From assembly GCA_902494935.1 (NCBI GenBank), contig CABUVH010000104.1:1-6975 (forward strand): a stretch of 6,975 nt of DNA, read 5' to 3'. Origin of the DNA: an uncultured Collinsella sp. (lineage in GTDB: Bacteria > Actinomycetota > Coriobacteriia > Coriobacteriales > Coriobacteriaceae). The number at the start of each line of letters is the position of its first letter. Position 1 is the first letter of the stretch. This document shows positions 1 to 5,731 of this stretch, in pieces. The notes under the pieces are model-generated. The model was not told where the DNA came from. It ran no database searches and saw only the letters and a list, made by a program, of their open reading frames with translations. The translations under genes and the position numbers were made by a program.

Positions 1-1
1 T

Positions 2-643
2 CACGGGGCCGCTCAGCGCGTTGTAGAGGACTGGGGCGGGGAGTTTCCGCGTGAGACGCGTGACTTGGTCGCTCTGCCTGGTATTGGCCCGGCAACGGCG
101 CAGGGCATCCGTTCGTTTGCATTCGATCTTCCGGGCGTGTATCTGGAGACCAATGTGCGCACGGTCTTTCTGCATCACTTCTTTCCCGATGTACCGGCTG
201 TTCCCGATCGCGAGCTGGTGCCGCTGATCCAAGCCGCCTGTCCGGCGGCCCCCGGTGCGGTGGCGGACGAGATTGCGCCCTTTGCCGCGCCTCAAGACGA
301 TGCCGACACGCCGCGCGCGTGGTATTACGCGTTGCTGGATTACGGCGCGTATCTTAAAAAGACGCTGCCCAATCCGTCCAGGCGCTCGGCGGGCTATAGC
401 CGTCAGTCCAAGTTTGAGGGCTCGCGTCGCCAAAAGCGCGCGCATATCGTGCGTATGTTGCTGGCAGCGCGCGATGGCCAGCCGGCGGGGATTACGCTTG
501 CTGATGCCGTGGCGGGCGTTAACGAGATGGAAGCGGCGGCTGGGCGTGGGCCGGTCGAGCGCGACTTGATCGCGGGCATTCTAGCCGACCTGGAGCGTGA
601 GGGCTTTTGCCGAGCTGAGGGCGATCGCTGGCTGAGCATCTAG
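2..643 (+). CDS. HhH-GPD DNA glycosylase, MutY-like (3' part only)
   Basis: The last 213 residues of a helix-hairpin-helix GPD glycosylase; the start lies before the window and the frame is open from base 2. HhH-GPD enzymes cut damaged or mispaired bases from DNA in base excision repair; MutY members remove adenine opposite 8-oxoguanine. Visible: the hairpin motif LPGIGPATAQGI at visible residues 25-36, then YLETNVRTVF (47-56), the strand carrying the catalytic acid, here Glu49 where classic MutY and Nth have Asp. A basic segment containing PNPSRRSAGYSRQSKFEGSR replaces the usual Fe-S loop; only two cysteines remain in the visible part, too few for the C-x6-C-x2-C-x5-C cluster. From memory this resembles a MutY-like subfamily with ETN-R and SKFEGS signatures and no cluster. 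The tail (about 140-213) may be a small winged-helix-like domain. The family is secure; the exact substrate is not. Confidence 0.85.
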   Translation, partial: HGAAQRVVEDWGGEFPRETRDLVALPGIGPATAQGIRSFAFDLPGVYLETNVRTVFLHHFFPDVPAVPDRELVPLIQAACPAAPGAVADEIAPFAAPQDDADTPRAWYYALLDYGAYLKKTLPNPSRRSAGYSRQSKFEGSRRQKRAHIVRMLLAARDGQPAGITLADAVAGVNEMEAAAGRGPVERDLIAGILADLEREGFCRAEGDRWLSI

Positions 644-741
644 CCTGTGCAAATCTGAAGAACAGGATTGTAAGGTTTAGATTTTCGGCATGAGGGCATC
701 CTAGAGACGAGGCCGCTCGAAGCCTACGGGCGGCATGCGTT

Positions 742-750
742 GAAGGGAAG
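742..750 (+). promoter_or_regulatory. Ribosome binding site of the rubrerythrin gene
   Basis: The purine run GAAGGGAAG ends seven bases before the ATG at 758. It selects this ATG over an in-frame TTG at 740, which would lie upstream of, and partly overlap, the site. I see no convincing -35/-10 pair in 644-741. Confidence 0.6.
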
Positions 751-757
751 TACACCT

Positions 758-1297
758 ATGGATTTTGAGAATTCCCAAACCAAGAAGAACCTCGAGACCG
801 CTTTTGCCGGTGAGTCCCAGGCACACACCAAGTATCGCTACTATGCATCCAAGGCCAAAAAGGACGGCTACGTTCAGATCTCGAATATTTTTGCCGAGAC
901 GGCGGGCAACGAGTCCGAGCACGCCAAGCTGTGGTTTAAGTATCTGCACGACGGCGCCGTCCCCGATACCCTGGACAATCTGCGTGATGCCGCTGCGGGC
1001 GAGAACTACGAGTGGACCACGATGTACGACGAGTTCGCCAAGACCGCCGAGGAGGAGGGCTTTGCCGAGATCGCCGAGAAGTTCCGTGGCGTCGGTGCCG
1101 TGGAGAAGGCTCACGAGGAGCGCTACAACAAGCTCGTCGAGCGCATTGAATCGGGCGAGGTGTTTGAGCGCGAGGGCGTAAAGGTATGGAAGTGCCTGAA
1201 CTGCGGGCACCTGCATGTTGGTGCCGAGGCGCCCGAGGTTTGCCCGGTGTGCAACCACCCGAAGGCGTACTTTGAGGAGCAGGTGGTGAACTACTAG
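758..1297 (+). CDS. rbr: Rubrerythrin
   Basis: A 179-residue rubrerythrin, a cytoplasmic non-haem iron peroxidase that reduces hydrogen peroxide in anaerobes, usually fed electrons by rubredoxin or an NADH:rubredoxin reductase. The N-terminal ferritin-like four-helix bundle (about 1-135) carries the diiron ligands: Glu19 in FAGESQAH, Glu52 and His55 (ExxH), Glu82/Glu85 (ENYE) and Glu116/His119 (EKAH). The C-terminal rubredoxin-like domain (about 140-179) has two knuckles, Cys146-x2-Cys149 and Cys162-x2-Cys165, with the short spacing typical of rubrerythrins. All expected ligands are present, so it should be functional. The length is a little below the usual 190. It appears to be transcribed alone: 114 bases separate it from the glycosylase and a strong terminator follows. 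No peroxide-responsive operator was recognised upstream. Confidence 0.97.
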   Translation: MDFENSQTKKNLETAFAGESQAHTKYRYYASKAKKDGYVQISNIFAETAGNESEHAKLWFKYLHDGAVPDTLDNLRDAAAGENYEWTTMYDEFAKTAEEEGFAEIAEKFRGVGAVEKAHEERYNKLVERIESGEVFEREGVKVWKCLNCGHLHVGAEAPEVCPVCNHPKAYFEEQVVNY

Positions 1298-1314
1298 CGC
1301 GTGATGCTAGTTGC

Positions 1315-1402
1315 GGGGCGCGGGGCGGGGAGATGCCTTTCCCTCTCGCTCACGGCTTCGCAGAGTCGCGCGAGGGAAAGGCATCTCCCCGCCCCGCGCC
1401 CC
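1315..1402. repeat. Long hairpin repeat, copy 1
   Basis: An inverted repeat whose arms, 1315-1345 and 1372-1402, are perfectly complementary over 31 bp. After one mismatch three more pairs follow (1347-1349 with 1368-1370), leaving an 18-base loop (1350-1367). The outer arm is almost all G/C. Bases 1336-1384 match 2280-2328 of copy 2 with two differences over 49 bases, but the outer arms are unrelated in sequence. It sits 17 bases after the rubrerythrin stop. Known parallels are REP/BIME-type palindromic repeats; a role in transcript 3'-end stability or as a nucleoid or gyrase site is conjecture. No reading frame through it looks like a protein. Confidence 0.85.
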
Positions 1403-1452
1403 GGCGTTGGGTCGTCGCGTGCTCGTTACTGAAAAGCTGATTAGAAGTTTGT

Positions 1453-1481
1453 GTGCCGCCCCTTTGGGGCGGCACGTTTTT
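1453..1481 (+). terminator. Intrinsic terminator after rubrerythrin
   Basis: A perfect 10-bp stem GTGCCGCCCC / GGGGCGGCAC with a TTT loop (1453-1475), followed by a G and five T. This is a textbook rho-independent terminator on the + strand. Bases 1447-1475 are identical to 2382-2410. It lies 51 bases after the long hairpin. Confidence 0.92.
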
Positions 1482-1572
1482 GTAGGGGGACTGGTTGGGA
1501 CGGCACCGTTCATGGGTGGGGTACACTGGGTAGCAGCTTTTAGTTTATCTACTACCTGATGGGGTGTTTTTT

Positions 1573-2205
1573 ATGGGTAAGAAGTCTCGGGCTCGGGTTG
1601 CTGCGGCGGGAACTCGCAAGGATCCTGGTCGTCGGGTTCCTGAGGGCAAAAAGGCCGATCGTACCGAGAGGGACAAGAAGGTCGGTGCGCATGCTCATCC
1701 TGAGTGGGCGCCCCATTTGAATTCGGCGAGTGAGGACCTGACTGCCAAGCTGTTTACGATGGTCGAGGTCATCTTGGGCGTGGTGCCTGTGGTGGTCATT
1801 GGTCTGTTCCTGGCCTCTAAGGATGCCACGAGTGTGGATAAGCTCACCGATGTCTTTTCTCAGGACCCCTCGATGGTGGTTACGTTTATCTCTGCGTGCC
1901 TGCAGCCGTTTGTGGCGTACATGTTGTACATGATTTATCGCAAATACTGCGAGGGCGACGCTGGTTTTGCCGCCGGCAACCTGATCGGTCTTTTGTGCTC
2001 CGAGATCCTACTGCTCAATATCCCAGGCGTCATCGGTATGGGCATCTTGCTGTGGCGTGTTTGGCGCAACGTCGCCCCGCACTTTGAGAGCTGGTTGTTT
2101 GAGCGTCGTGCAATGGGCGTGCTGGCAGACATTGCGGGCTCGCTCGTGATTTTAGCCTTGGCGTTTATGTGCGCCACCGCCGCCCGCGGTCTCGCGGGCA
2201 TGTAG
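1573..2205 (+). CDS. Unrecognised four-helix membrane protein
   Basis: A 210-residue protein I do not recognise. Residues 1-45 are hydrophilic and very basic (MGKKSRARV..., many Lys/Arg), then come four probable membrane segments at about 61-81, 101-122, 133-161 and 183-204. The first loop is short and polar (83-98). A basic YRKYCEGD turn follows helix 2, and the acidic/aromatic stretch APHFESWLFERRA lies between helices 3 and 4. The Lys/Arg-rich N-terminus suggests a cytoplasmic start. No catalytic motif is visible. ATG 1573 is preferred over GTG 1564 because the G-rich stretch 1561-1566 then stands as a weak ribosome site six bases upstream. The gene stands alone between two terminators and two long hairpins. 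No strong promoter is visible in 1482-1560; TACACT at 1522-1527 is a possible -10 without a good -35. Confidence 0.8.
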   Translation: MGKKSRARVAAAGTRKDPGRRVPEGKKADRTERDKKVGAHAHPEWAPHLNSASEDLTAKLFTMVEVILGVVPVVVIGLFLASKDATSVDKLTDVFSQDPSMVVTFISACLQPFVAYMLYMIYRKYCEGDAGFAAGNLIGLLCSEILLLNIPGVIGMGILLWRVWRNVAPHFESWLFERRAMGVLADIAGSLVILALAFMCATAARGLAGM

Positions 2206-2259
2206 TCTGTCCTCACCGACCACGGAGCGCAGGGCAACTGCTGGTTTCACCGCTCCGGA

Positions 2260-2345
2260 CGTCAGACCCGCGGCGCATCCCTTTCCCTCTCGCTCACGGC
2301 TTCGCAGAGTCACGCGAGGCAAAGGCATGCGCCGCGGGTCTGACG
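2260..2345. repeat. Long hairpin repeat, copy 2
   Basis: A second hairpin, 54 bases after the membrane-protein stop. The outer arms 2260-2278 and 2327-2345 pair perfectly over 19 bp. The inner part pairs with interruptions (2280-2284 with 2321-2325, 2286-2289 with 2316-2319). The 49-base core 2280-2328 matches copy 1 with two differences, at 2312 and 2320. Both changes break pairs formed in copy 1, so this inner stem is weaker. The outer arm sequence is different from copy 1, yet self-complementary. Confidence 0.85.
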
Positions 2346-2387
2346 ACGCGGGCTTGCCAACGAGTTTTGGCTAATAGATTGGTTTGT

Positions 2388-2415
2388 GTGCCGCCCCTTT
2401 GGGGCGGCACTTTTT
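2388..2415 (+). terminator. Intrinsic terminator after the four-helix membrane protein
   Basis: The same 10-bp stem with TTT loop as at 1453 (2388-2410), here followed directly by five T. It lies 42 bases after long hairpin copy 2, giving the same order of gene, long hairpin, terminator as downstream of rubrerythrin. Confidence 0.92.
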
Positions 2416-2668
2416 GTGTGGGGTCCCGGTCTCCACAATTTTCGTCAAGCTTTTGGTTAGATTTTGGTCAGTTGGCGTAAGGGTGGAAGGCCAAAAGATT
2501 GCTGGCGAAAAAAGCTCAGAGAAAGTGCTGGTAGGGGAGTTGTTGAGCTTTTCGACAGCTTTTGAGCAAAAGAAACTTTGTGGCTATTGCCGGCGATTGC
2601 GTTGTCGCGGTCATGGCGGTGCGGGATGCTGGTCGTAAGCGTCGAACGCTCCGATTTTGGAGGCCAAC
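2416..2668. other. Intergenic stretch without a convincing gene
   Basis: With the hairpin and terminator before it, 2206-2668 has no credible gene. An open frame of 84 codons over 2384-2638 begins inside the terminator hairpin and has no ribosome site, so I do not call it. A weak hairpin (TGTGGGG at 2416-2422 with CTCCACA, one wobble) lies at the start. A possible promoter for the next gene is TTGAGC (2562-2567), 17 bases, then TATTGC (2585-2590), matching consensus at four and three positions only; it is weak. Confidence 0.4.
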
Positions 2669-3103
2669 ATGGACCTGTTTCTTGAGACCCCACAGCAACA
2701 AGCCGAGCGCATGCTGCGGCAGCAGCGGCGGCTTATAGAGATGCAAATGCAAGGGGTTGCCAACCAGGCGCCCGTGCAAAACGTCGTGCCCGCTGCTGTA
2801 CCTGCAGCCGTGCCCGGGTGCGAATCGGCACCAGAGGCCTATTCCGTACAGCAAGATTCATATGCGCAGGAGCTCGCGTTCGACAAGCGTCGTGCGCGTC
2901 GTCGCCGCGTGGGCCAGCGCCTGCGCACATTGGCGATGATCGTGCTCATTCCGCTAGGACTTGCGGCAATCTTCTTGGCCTCATATGCCCTCACGTGCAT
3001 TCTCAACGGTGCCTCGCCCAATGAGGTGCTCCAGCATCTAGCGGCCCTGGGCCAGCGCCTAGGCGATGTCGCAACAACCATCCGCGCCGGCTGGGAGAGT
3101 TAG
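2669..3103 (+). CDS. Small unrecognised single-helix membrane protein
   Basis: A 144-residue protein I do not recognise. Residues 1-30 are rich in Gln and Arg and likely helical (TPQQQAERMLRQQRRLIEMQ). Residues 31-65 form an Ala/Pro/Val-rich linker, residues 74-87 are strongly basic with KRRARRRR, and one hydrophobic segment lies at about 90-112 (LAMIVLIPLGLAAIFLASYA). About 32 residues follow. By the positive-inside rule the N-terminal part should be cytoplasmic. The start at ATG 2669 is supported by GGAGG at 2659-2663, five bases upstream; an in-frame TTG at 2657 overlaps that site and is rejected. No terminator is evident after it. Function unknown; codon use and the good ribosome site argue for a real gene. 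Confidence 0.75.
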   Translation: MDLFLETPQQQAERMLRQQRRLIEMQMQGVANQAPVQNVVPAAVPAAVPGCESAPEAYSVQQDSYAQELAFDKRRARRRRVGQRLRTLAMIVLIPLGLAAIFLASYALTCILNGASPNEVLQHLAALGQRLGDVATTIRAGWES

Positions 3104-3193
3104 CGTTTGTCACATTAGGACTTCCAGGGTGTACGAATTATCGCCACGAGCAGAATTCTTGCATCCTGTGGGTCCTGTCGTGCGACTGAATAG

Positions 3194-3214
3194 TATTATT
3201 GAAGATAAATAATA
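3194..3214 (+). promoter_or_regulatory. AT-rich palindrome, candidate operator/promoter of the nucleotidyltransferase operon
   Basis: TATTATT (3194-3200) and AATAATA (3208-3214) form a perfect 7-bp inverted repeat with a 7-base spacer, 12 bases before the ATG at 3227. TATTAT within the left arm (3194-3199) matches the -10 consensus at five of six positions; no good -35 is seen at normal spacing. A dyad over a -10 just before an operon encoding a helix-turn-helix protein suggests autoregulation, which is inference. AATAATA occurs again in overlap at 3211-3217, so the pairing register is not unique. Confidence 0.4.
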
Positions 3215-3226
3215 ATAGGATTTGCT

Positions 3227-3757
3227 ATGTATAAGCAGGATTTAGAGCAGACTCTTTTGGGCATTGACGAAGAGGCGGAGCTGGAAATAGGTCCAAGAGA
3301 CGACAGGCCGAACGTTGTATTGGTGGGAGGAAGCGCCTTCATGCTAAACGATGTGACGAATCGTTCGGTTACACATGACATTGATGTGTTTGAGGCAGAT
3401 AGGTGCCTCCGCGAGATCATAGCTCGATACCCCGAGGTGAATGGTATGGCGGTGGCATATTGTAATCAGATGCCGTTCAATTACGAAGATCGTTTGATTC
3501 CCTTGGATATTGGGGCGCGCTTTATCAGGTACTTTACGCCATCCTTGGAGGACCTGGCGGTAATGAAGCTCTATGCCTGTCGTCCGAACGACATCATCGA
3601 TCTTCATAGCCAGGCATTCGTCGACCGACTTGATTGGGGACTGCTCGAACGGCTTATATTCGACGAGGGCGAGGCGCTGGCGTCGTCGCCTTCGGAGCGG
3701 AGTTATCAAGAGATGGTCTGCGCATACAGCCAATACAAAAAGGAGGTGCTCGGTTGA
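3227..3757 (+). CDS. Nucleotidyltransferase-fold protein (AbiEii/DUF6036-like)
   Basis: A 176-residue protein with the signature of the polymerase-beta-type nucleotidyltransferase fold. VLVGGSAF (31-38) carries the Gly-Gly-Ser of the nucleotide-binding helix, and THDIDVF (49-55) supplies the metal-binding pair Asp51 and Asp53. Asp94 in RLIPLDIG (89-96) may be the third acidic residue. SLEDLAVMKLYACRPNDIIDL (106-126) matches the xxEDLxxxKLxAxRxKDxxDL segment common to AbiEii, MenT and DUF6036 proteins. Known relatives transfer nucleotides to RNA or protein targets, and several are toxins of toxin-antitoxin or abortive-infection systems; the substrate here is unknown. The start is supported by AGGA at 3217-3220, six bases upstream. 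The TGA stop overlaps the start of the next gene, so the two are translationally coupled. Four of 13 Arg codons are AGA/AGG, unlike the flanking genes. Confidence 0.82.
   Translation: MYKQDLEQTLLGIDEEAELEIGPRDDRPNVVLVGGSAFMLNDVTNRSVTHDIDVFEADRCLREIIARYPEVNGMAVAYCNQMPFNYEDRLIPLDIGARFIRYFTPSLEDLAVMKLYACRPNDIIDLHSQAFVDRLDWGLLERLIFDEGEALASSPSERSYQEMVCAYSQYKKEVLG
3741..3746 (+). promoter_or_regulatory. Ribosome binding site deciding a TTG start
   Basis: AGGAGG lies inside the 3' end of the nucleotidyltransferase gene, seven bases before TTG 3754. The TTG shares TGA with the upstream stop codon (TTGA overlap). This fixes the start of the helix-turn-helix gene at 3754 rather than at an in-frame TTG at 3634, which would overlap the first gene by 124 bases. 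Confidence 0.8.
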
Positions 3758-4317
3758 ATCTGACCTTTGAGGGATTCTTAAAAGGCTATTGCCGAGAGCT
3801 ATCCGGACAGCAGTCGCTCAGTTTTAGAAAACTGGTTAAGCAAGCGACGACGGTTGCGCCGCGCGTGGCGGAGCCCCTGTTTTTGCTCGCTTTGGCACAG
3901 GGTAAAGCCGAATACGTTCTGGGCTTATCCGAGGGTTCGTGGATGGAAGAGGGTTACCGAGGCGTTTTGTCCTTGTACGCCCAAACGGGTAGCCTGGCAT
4001 CTCTATGCGCCGAGGACAAACTTCCTAATCGTTATGCCAACGTTTGGCGTGCGTATAGAGCGGTGAAGGAAAAGCCAGTGGCGGACAGAAGAATCAACGC
4101 CCTGATGCGAAAAAGAACGTTGGGAGCGCTAGAGGAATCGGGTGTAACGCGCTACGGTCTCTGCCGCGATTTGAATCTGAATAAGGGAAACGTGTACGCA
4201 TATTTAGCCGGTGATGACTCAAAGGTGAGCAGGGAGACGGCGCGCCGCATTATGGAATATGCGGAGGAGAGGGGCGCCCAAGAAGGGGCCGGGCGCCCGG
4301 TGCGTATGGCGGGGTAA
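3754..4317 (+). CDS. Protein with C-terminal helix-turn-helix, partner of the nucleotidyltransferase
   Basis: A 187-residue protein with a TTG start coupled to the upstream stop. Residues 1-105 are mostly helical with no recognised motif (including FLKGYCREL and a hydrophobic stretch PLFLLALAQG at 41-50). Residues about 122-172 read as a Cro/C1-like helix-turn-helix: ALEESGVTRYGLCRDLNLNKGNVYAYLAGDDSK..., with recognition helix near 143-151 (NKGNVYAYL), then SRETARRIMEYA. It is probably a DNA-binding regulator, and by analogy with two-gene toxin-antitoxin modules the likely antitoxin or corepressor of the preceding nucleotidyltransferase. Classic abiE order is antitoxin first, so the order here is reversed. 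Seven of 19 Arg codons are AGA/AGG, again unlike RmuC. The last 14 residues are Gly/Arg/Pro-rich and lie over a GC hairpin; they may be a non-conserved extension. The fold is likely; the pairing role is inferred from coupling. Confidence 0.75.
   Translation: MNLTFEGFLKGYCRELSGQQSLSFRKLVKQATTVAPRVAEPLFLLALAQGKAEYVLGLSEGSWMEEGYRGVLSLYAQTGSLASLCAEDKLPNRYANVWRAYRAVKEKPVADRRINALMRKRTLGALEESGVTRYGLCRDLNLNKGNVYAYLAGDDSKVSRETARRIMEYAEERGAQEGAGRPVRMAG
4272..4298. repeat. GC hairpin at the 3' end of the helix-turn-helix gene
   Basis: GGGCGCCC occurs at 4272-4279 and 4291-4298, 11 bases apart. Because the octamer is its own reverse complement, the copies form both a direct repeat and an 8-bp stem. It lies inside the coding sequence, 19 bases before its end. 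No T-run follows directly, so it is not a good terminator, though TTTTG occurs at 4330-4334. Confidence 0.5.
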
Positions 4318-4368
4318 GATTAATCGCGGTTTTGATTGGTGCTCGATTGGGTTTGTTGGGCGGAGTTT

Positions 4369-5724
4369 ATGTCTGCTATTGATATTGTGCTTGTTGTGAT
4401 CGCCTTGGTGGCGGTGGGGGTTGCTGTGGCTTGCGCCCTCCAGCTCAAGAGCCTGCGTGCCGAGTTGCGGGAGCGTGGCGACAGTAGCGCGGAAACGCTG
4501 GCAGCACTCGAGCAGGCCAACAACGCGCTCGATGCCCTGAACGTCGCGCTGGCCGAAACTCGCCGCACGGCCAATGCCATCGCGCAGCAGCAGACGACAG
4601 ATGCGGCCGTGGAGCAGCAACGTTACCTGACCATCGCACGTGAGTTTTCGCAAGCTGGTGACCGGATGGATGACCTGCGCCGCGAGACGGCCCAACAGCT
4701 CGGTGCCAACCGCGAGGGTATCGAGCATCGCCTGGACAAGGTGCGCGAAACGGTCGATGCTCAGCTGGGCGCCATCCGCAAAGACAACAACGTGCAGCTC
4801 GATCAAATGCGCGCAACGGTGGACGAGAAGCTCTCCCGCACGCTCAACGATCGCCTGTCGGCATCGTTTAAGCAGGTGAGCGACCAGCTCGAGGCCGTGT
4901 ACAAGGGCCTGGGCGACATGCAGTCCATCGCCACCGGCGTGGGCGACCTTAAGCGCGTGCTGGGCAACGTGAAGGCGCGTGGCATTTTGGGCGAGGTGCA
5001 GCTGGGTGCAATTCTGGCGGACATCCTTACGCCCGACCAGTATCTGGAAAACGTCGCCACCAAGCCCGGCGCCTCGGAGCGCGTTGAGTTTGCCGTCAAG
5101 CTGCCGGTGGACGAGGGCGATCCCGTGCTGCTGCCGATCGACTCCAAATTCCCGGGCGACGCGTACGAGCACTTGCTCGACGCGCAGGAGTCGGGCGATG
5201 CGGAGACCGTGGCGGCTGCGCGCAAGACGCTCGACACCATGGTCAAGCGCGAGGCAAAGGACATTTGCGAAAAGTACCTGAGTGTGCCGGCAACGACCAA
5301 CTTTGGCATCATGTTCGTGCCGTTTGAAGGGCTGTACGCCGAGGTCGTCAGCCGCTCCGGGCTTATCGAGACCCTGGGCCGCGACTATCACGTCAACGTT
5401 GCCGGCCCCAGCACCATGGCGGCCATTCTCAACAGCCTGCAGATGAGCTACCAGACGTTTAGGCTGCAAAAACGCACCGACGATGTACTGCGAGTGCTCT
5501 CCGCCGTCAAGGCCGAGCTGCCGCGCTATCAAAAGGCGCTGCGCCGCGCCCAGCAGCAGATCGAGACCGCGGGTAAAACGGTCGAGGGCATTATCACCAC
5601 GCGCACCAACGTCATGGAGCGCAAACTCAAGGATATCGACGCGCTGGAAGACGCCGACCAAGCCGATGAGATCTTGGGACTCACGCCCGCGGGCCTTTCC
5701 ACAGACCAAGAAGACGAGGACTAA
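4369..5724 (+). CDS. rmuC: DNA recombination protein RmuC
   Basis: A 451-residue RmuC-family protein. RmuC limits rearrangements at inverted repeats and is thought to be a nuclease-fold protein; its biochemical activity is poorly defined. Residues 4-25 form one N-terminal membrane anchor (IDIVLVVIALVAVGVAVACA), and about 26-180 is a long Glu/Gln/Arg-rich coiled coil. The RmuC domain follows: RGILGEVQLGAIL from Gly205 (family GxxGExxL), and LLPIDSKFPGDAYEHLL with Asp258 and Lys260 on the PD-(D/E)xK-like core. It continues with FGIMFVPFEGLYAEVV and the conserved LLxSLQxxxQxFRLQK-type segment, ending in helices and an acidic tail. The length is close to the E. coli protein (about 475). ATG 4369 has GGAG at 4362-4365 only three bases upstream, a short spacing; TTG 4336 is in frame but lacks a ribosome site and would add non-hydrophobic residues ahead of the anchor. 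A terminator follows. Confidence 0.95.
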   Translation: MSAIDIVLVVIALVAVGVAVACALQLKSLRAELRERGDSSAETLAALEQANNALDALNVALAETRRTANAIAQQQTTDAAVEQQRYLTIAREFSQAGDRMDDLRRETAQQLGANREGIEHRLDKVRETVDAQLGAIRKDNNVQLDQMRATVDEKLSRTLNDRLSASFKQVSDQLEAVYKGLGDMQSIATGVGDLKRVLGNVKARGILGEVQLGAILADILTPDQYLENVATKPGASERVEFAVKLPVDEGDPVLLPIDSKFPGDAYEHLLDAQESGDAETVAAARKTLDTMVKREAKDICEKYLSVPATTNFGIMFVPFEGLYAEVVSRSGLIETLGRDYHVNVAGPSTMAAILNSLQMSYQTFRLQKRTDDVLRVLSAVKAELPRYQKALRRAQQQIETAGKTVEGIITTRTNVMERKLKDIDALEDADQADEILGLTPAGLSTDQEDED

Positions 5725-5731
5725 TTGCAAC

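Noticed and set aside
644..666. CCTGT...ACAGG inverted repeat after the glycosylase stop, considered as a terminator
   Set aside because: Only five pairs with a 13-base loop and no T-run.
701..1258. A 185-codon minus-strand frame opposite rubrerythrin
   Set aside because: The rubrerythrin frame has all diiron and rubredoxin ligands; the opposite frame is a shadow.
1311..1559. An 82-codon + strand frame after rubrerythrin
   Set aside because: It runs through both arms of the long hairpin and the terminator, with no ribosome site.
1315..2345. Repeated hairpins as a CRISPR array or insertion-sequence ends
   Set aside because: Only two copies about 940 bases apart, no regular spacers and no transposase between them; the intervening gene encodes a four-helix membrane protein.
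2384..2638. An 84-codon + strand frame between the membrane protein genes
   Set aside because: Its start lies in the terminator hairpin, no ribosome site precedes it and the translation shows no recognisable features.
3634..3753. A longer form of the HTH protein starting at TTG 3634
   Set aside because: It would overlap the nucleotidyltransferase by 124 bases and its first 40 residues are an Arg/Gly-rich out-of-frame reading; AGGAGG points to TTG 3754.
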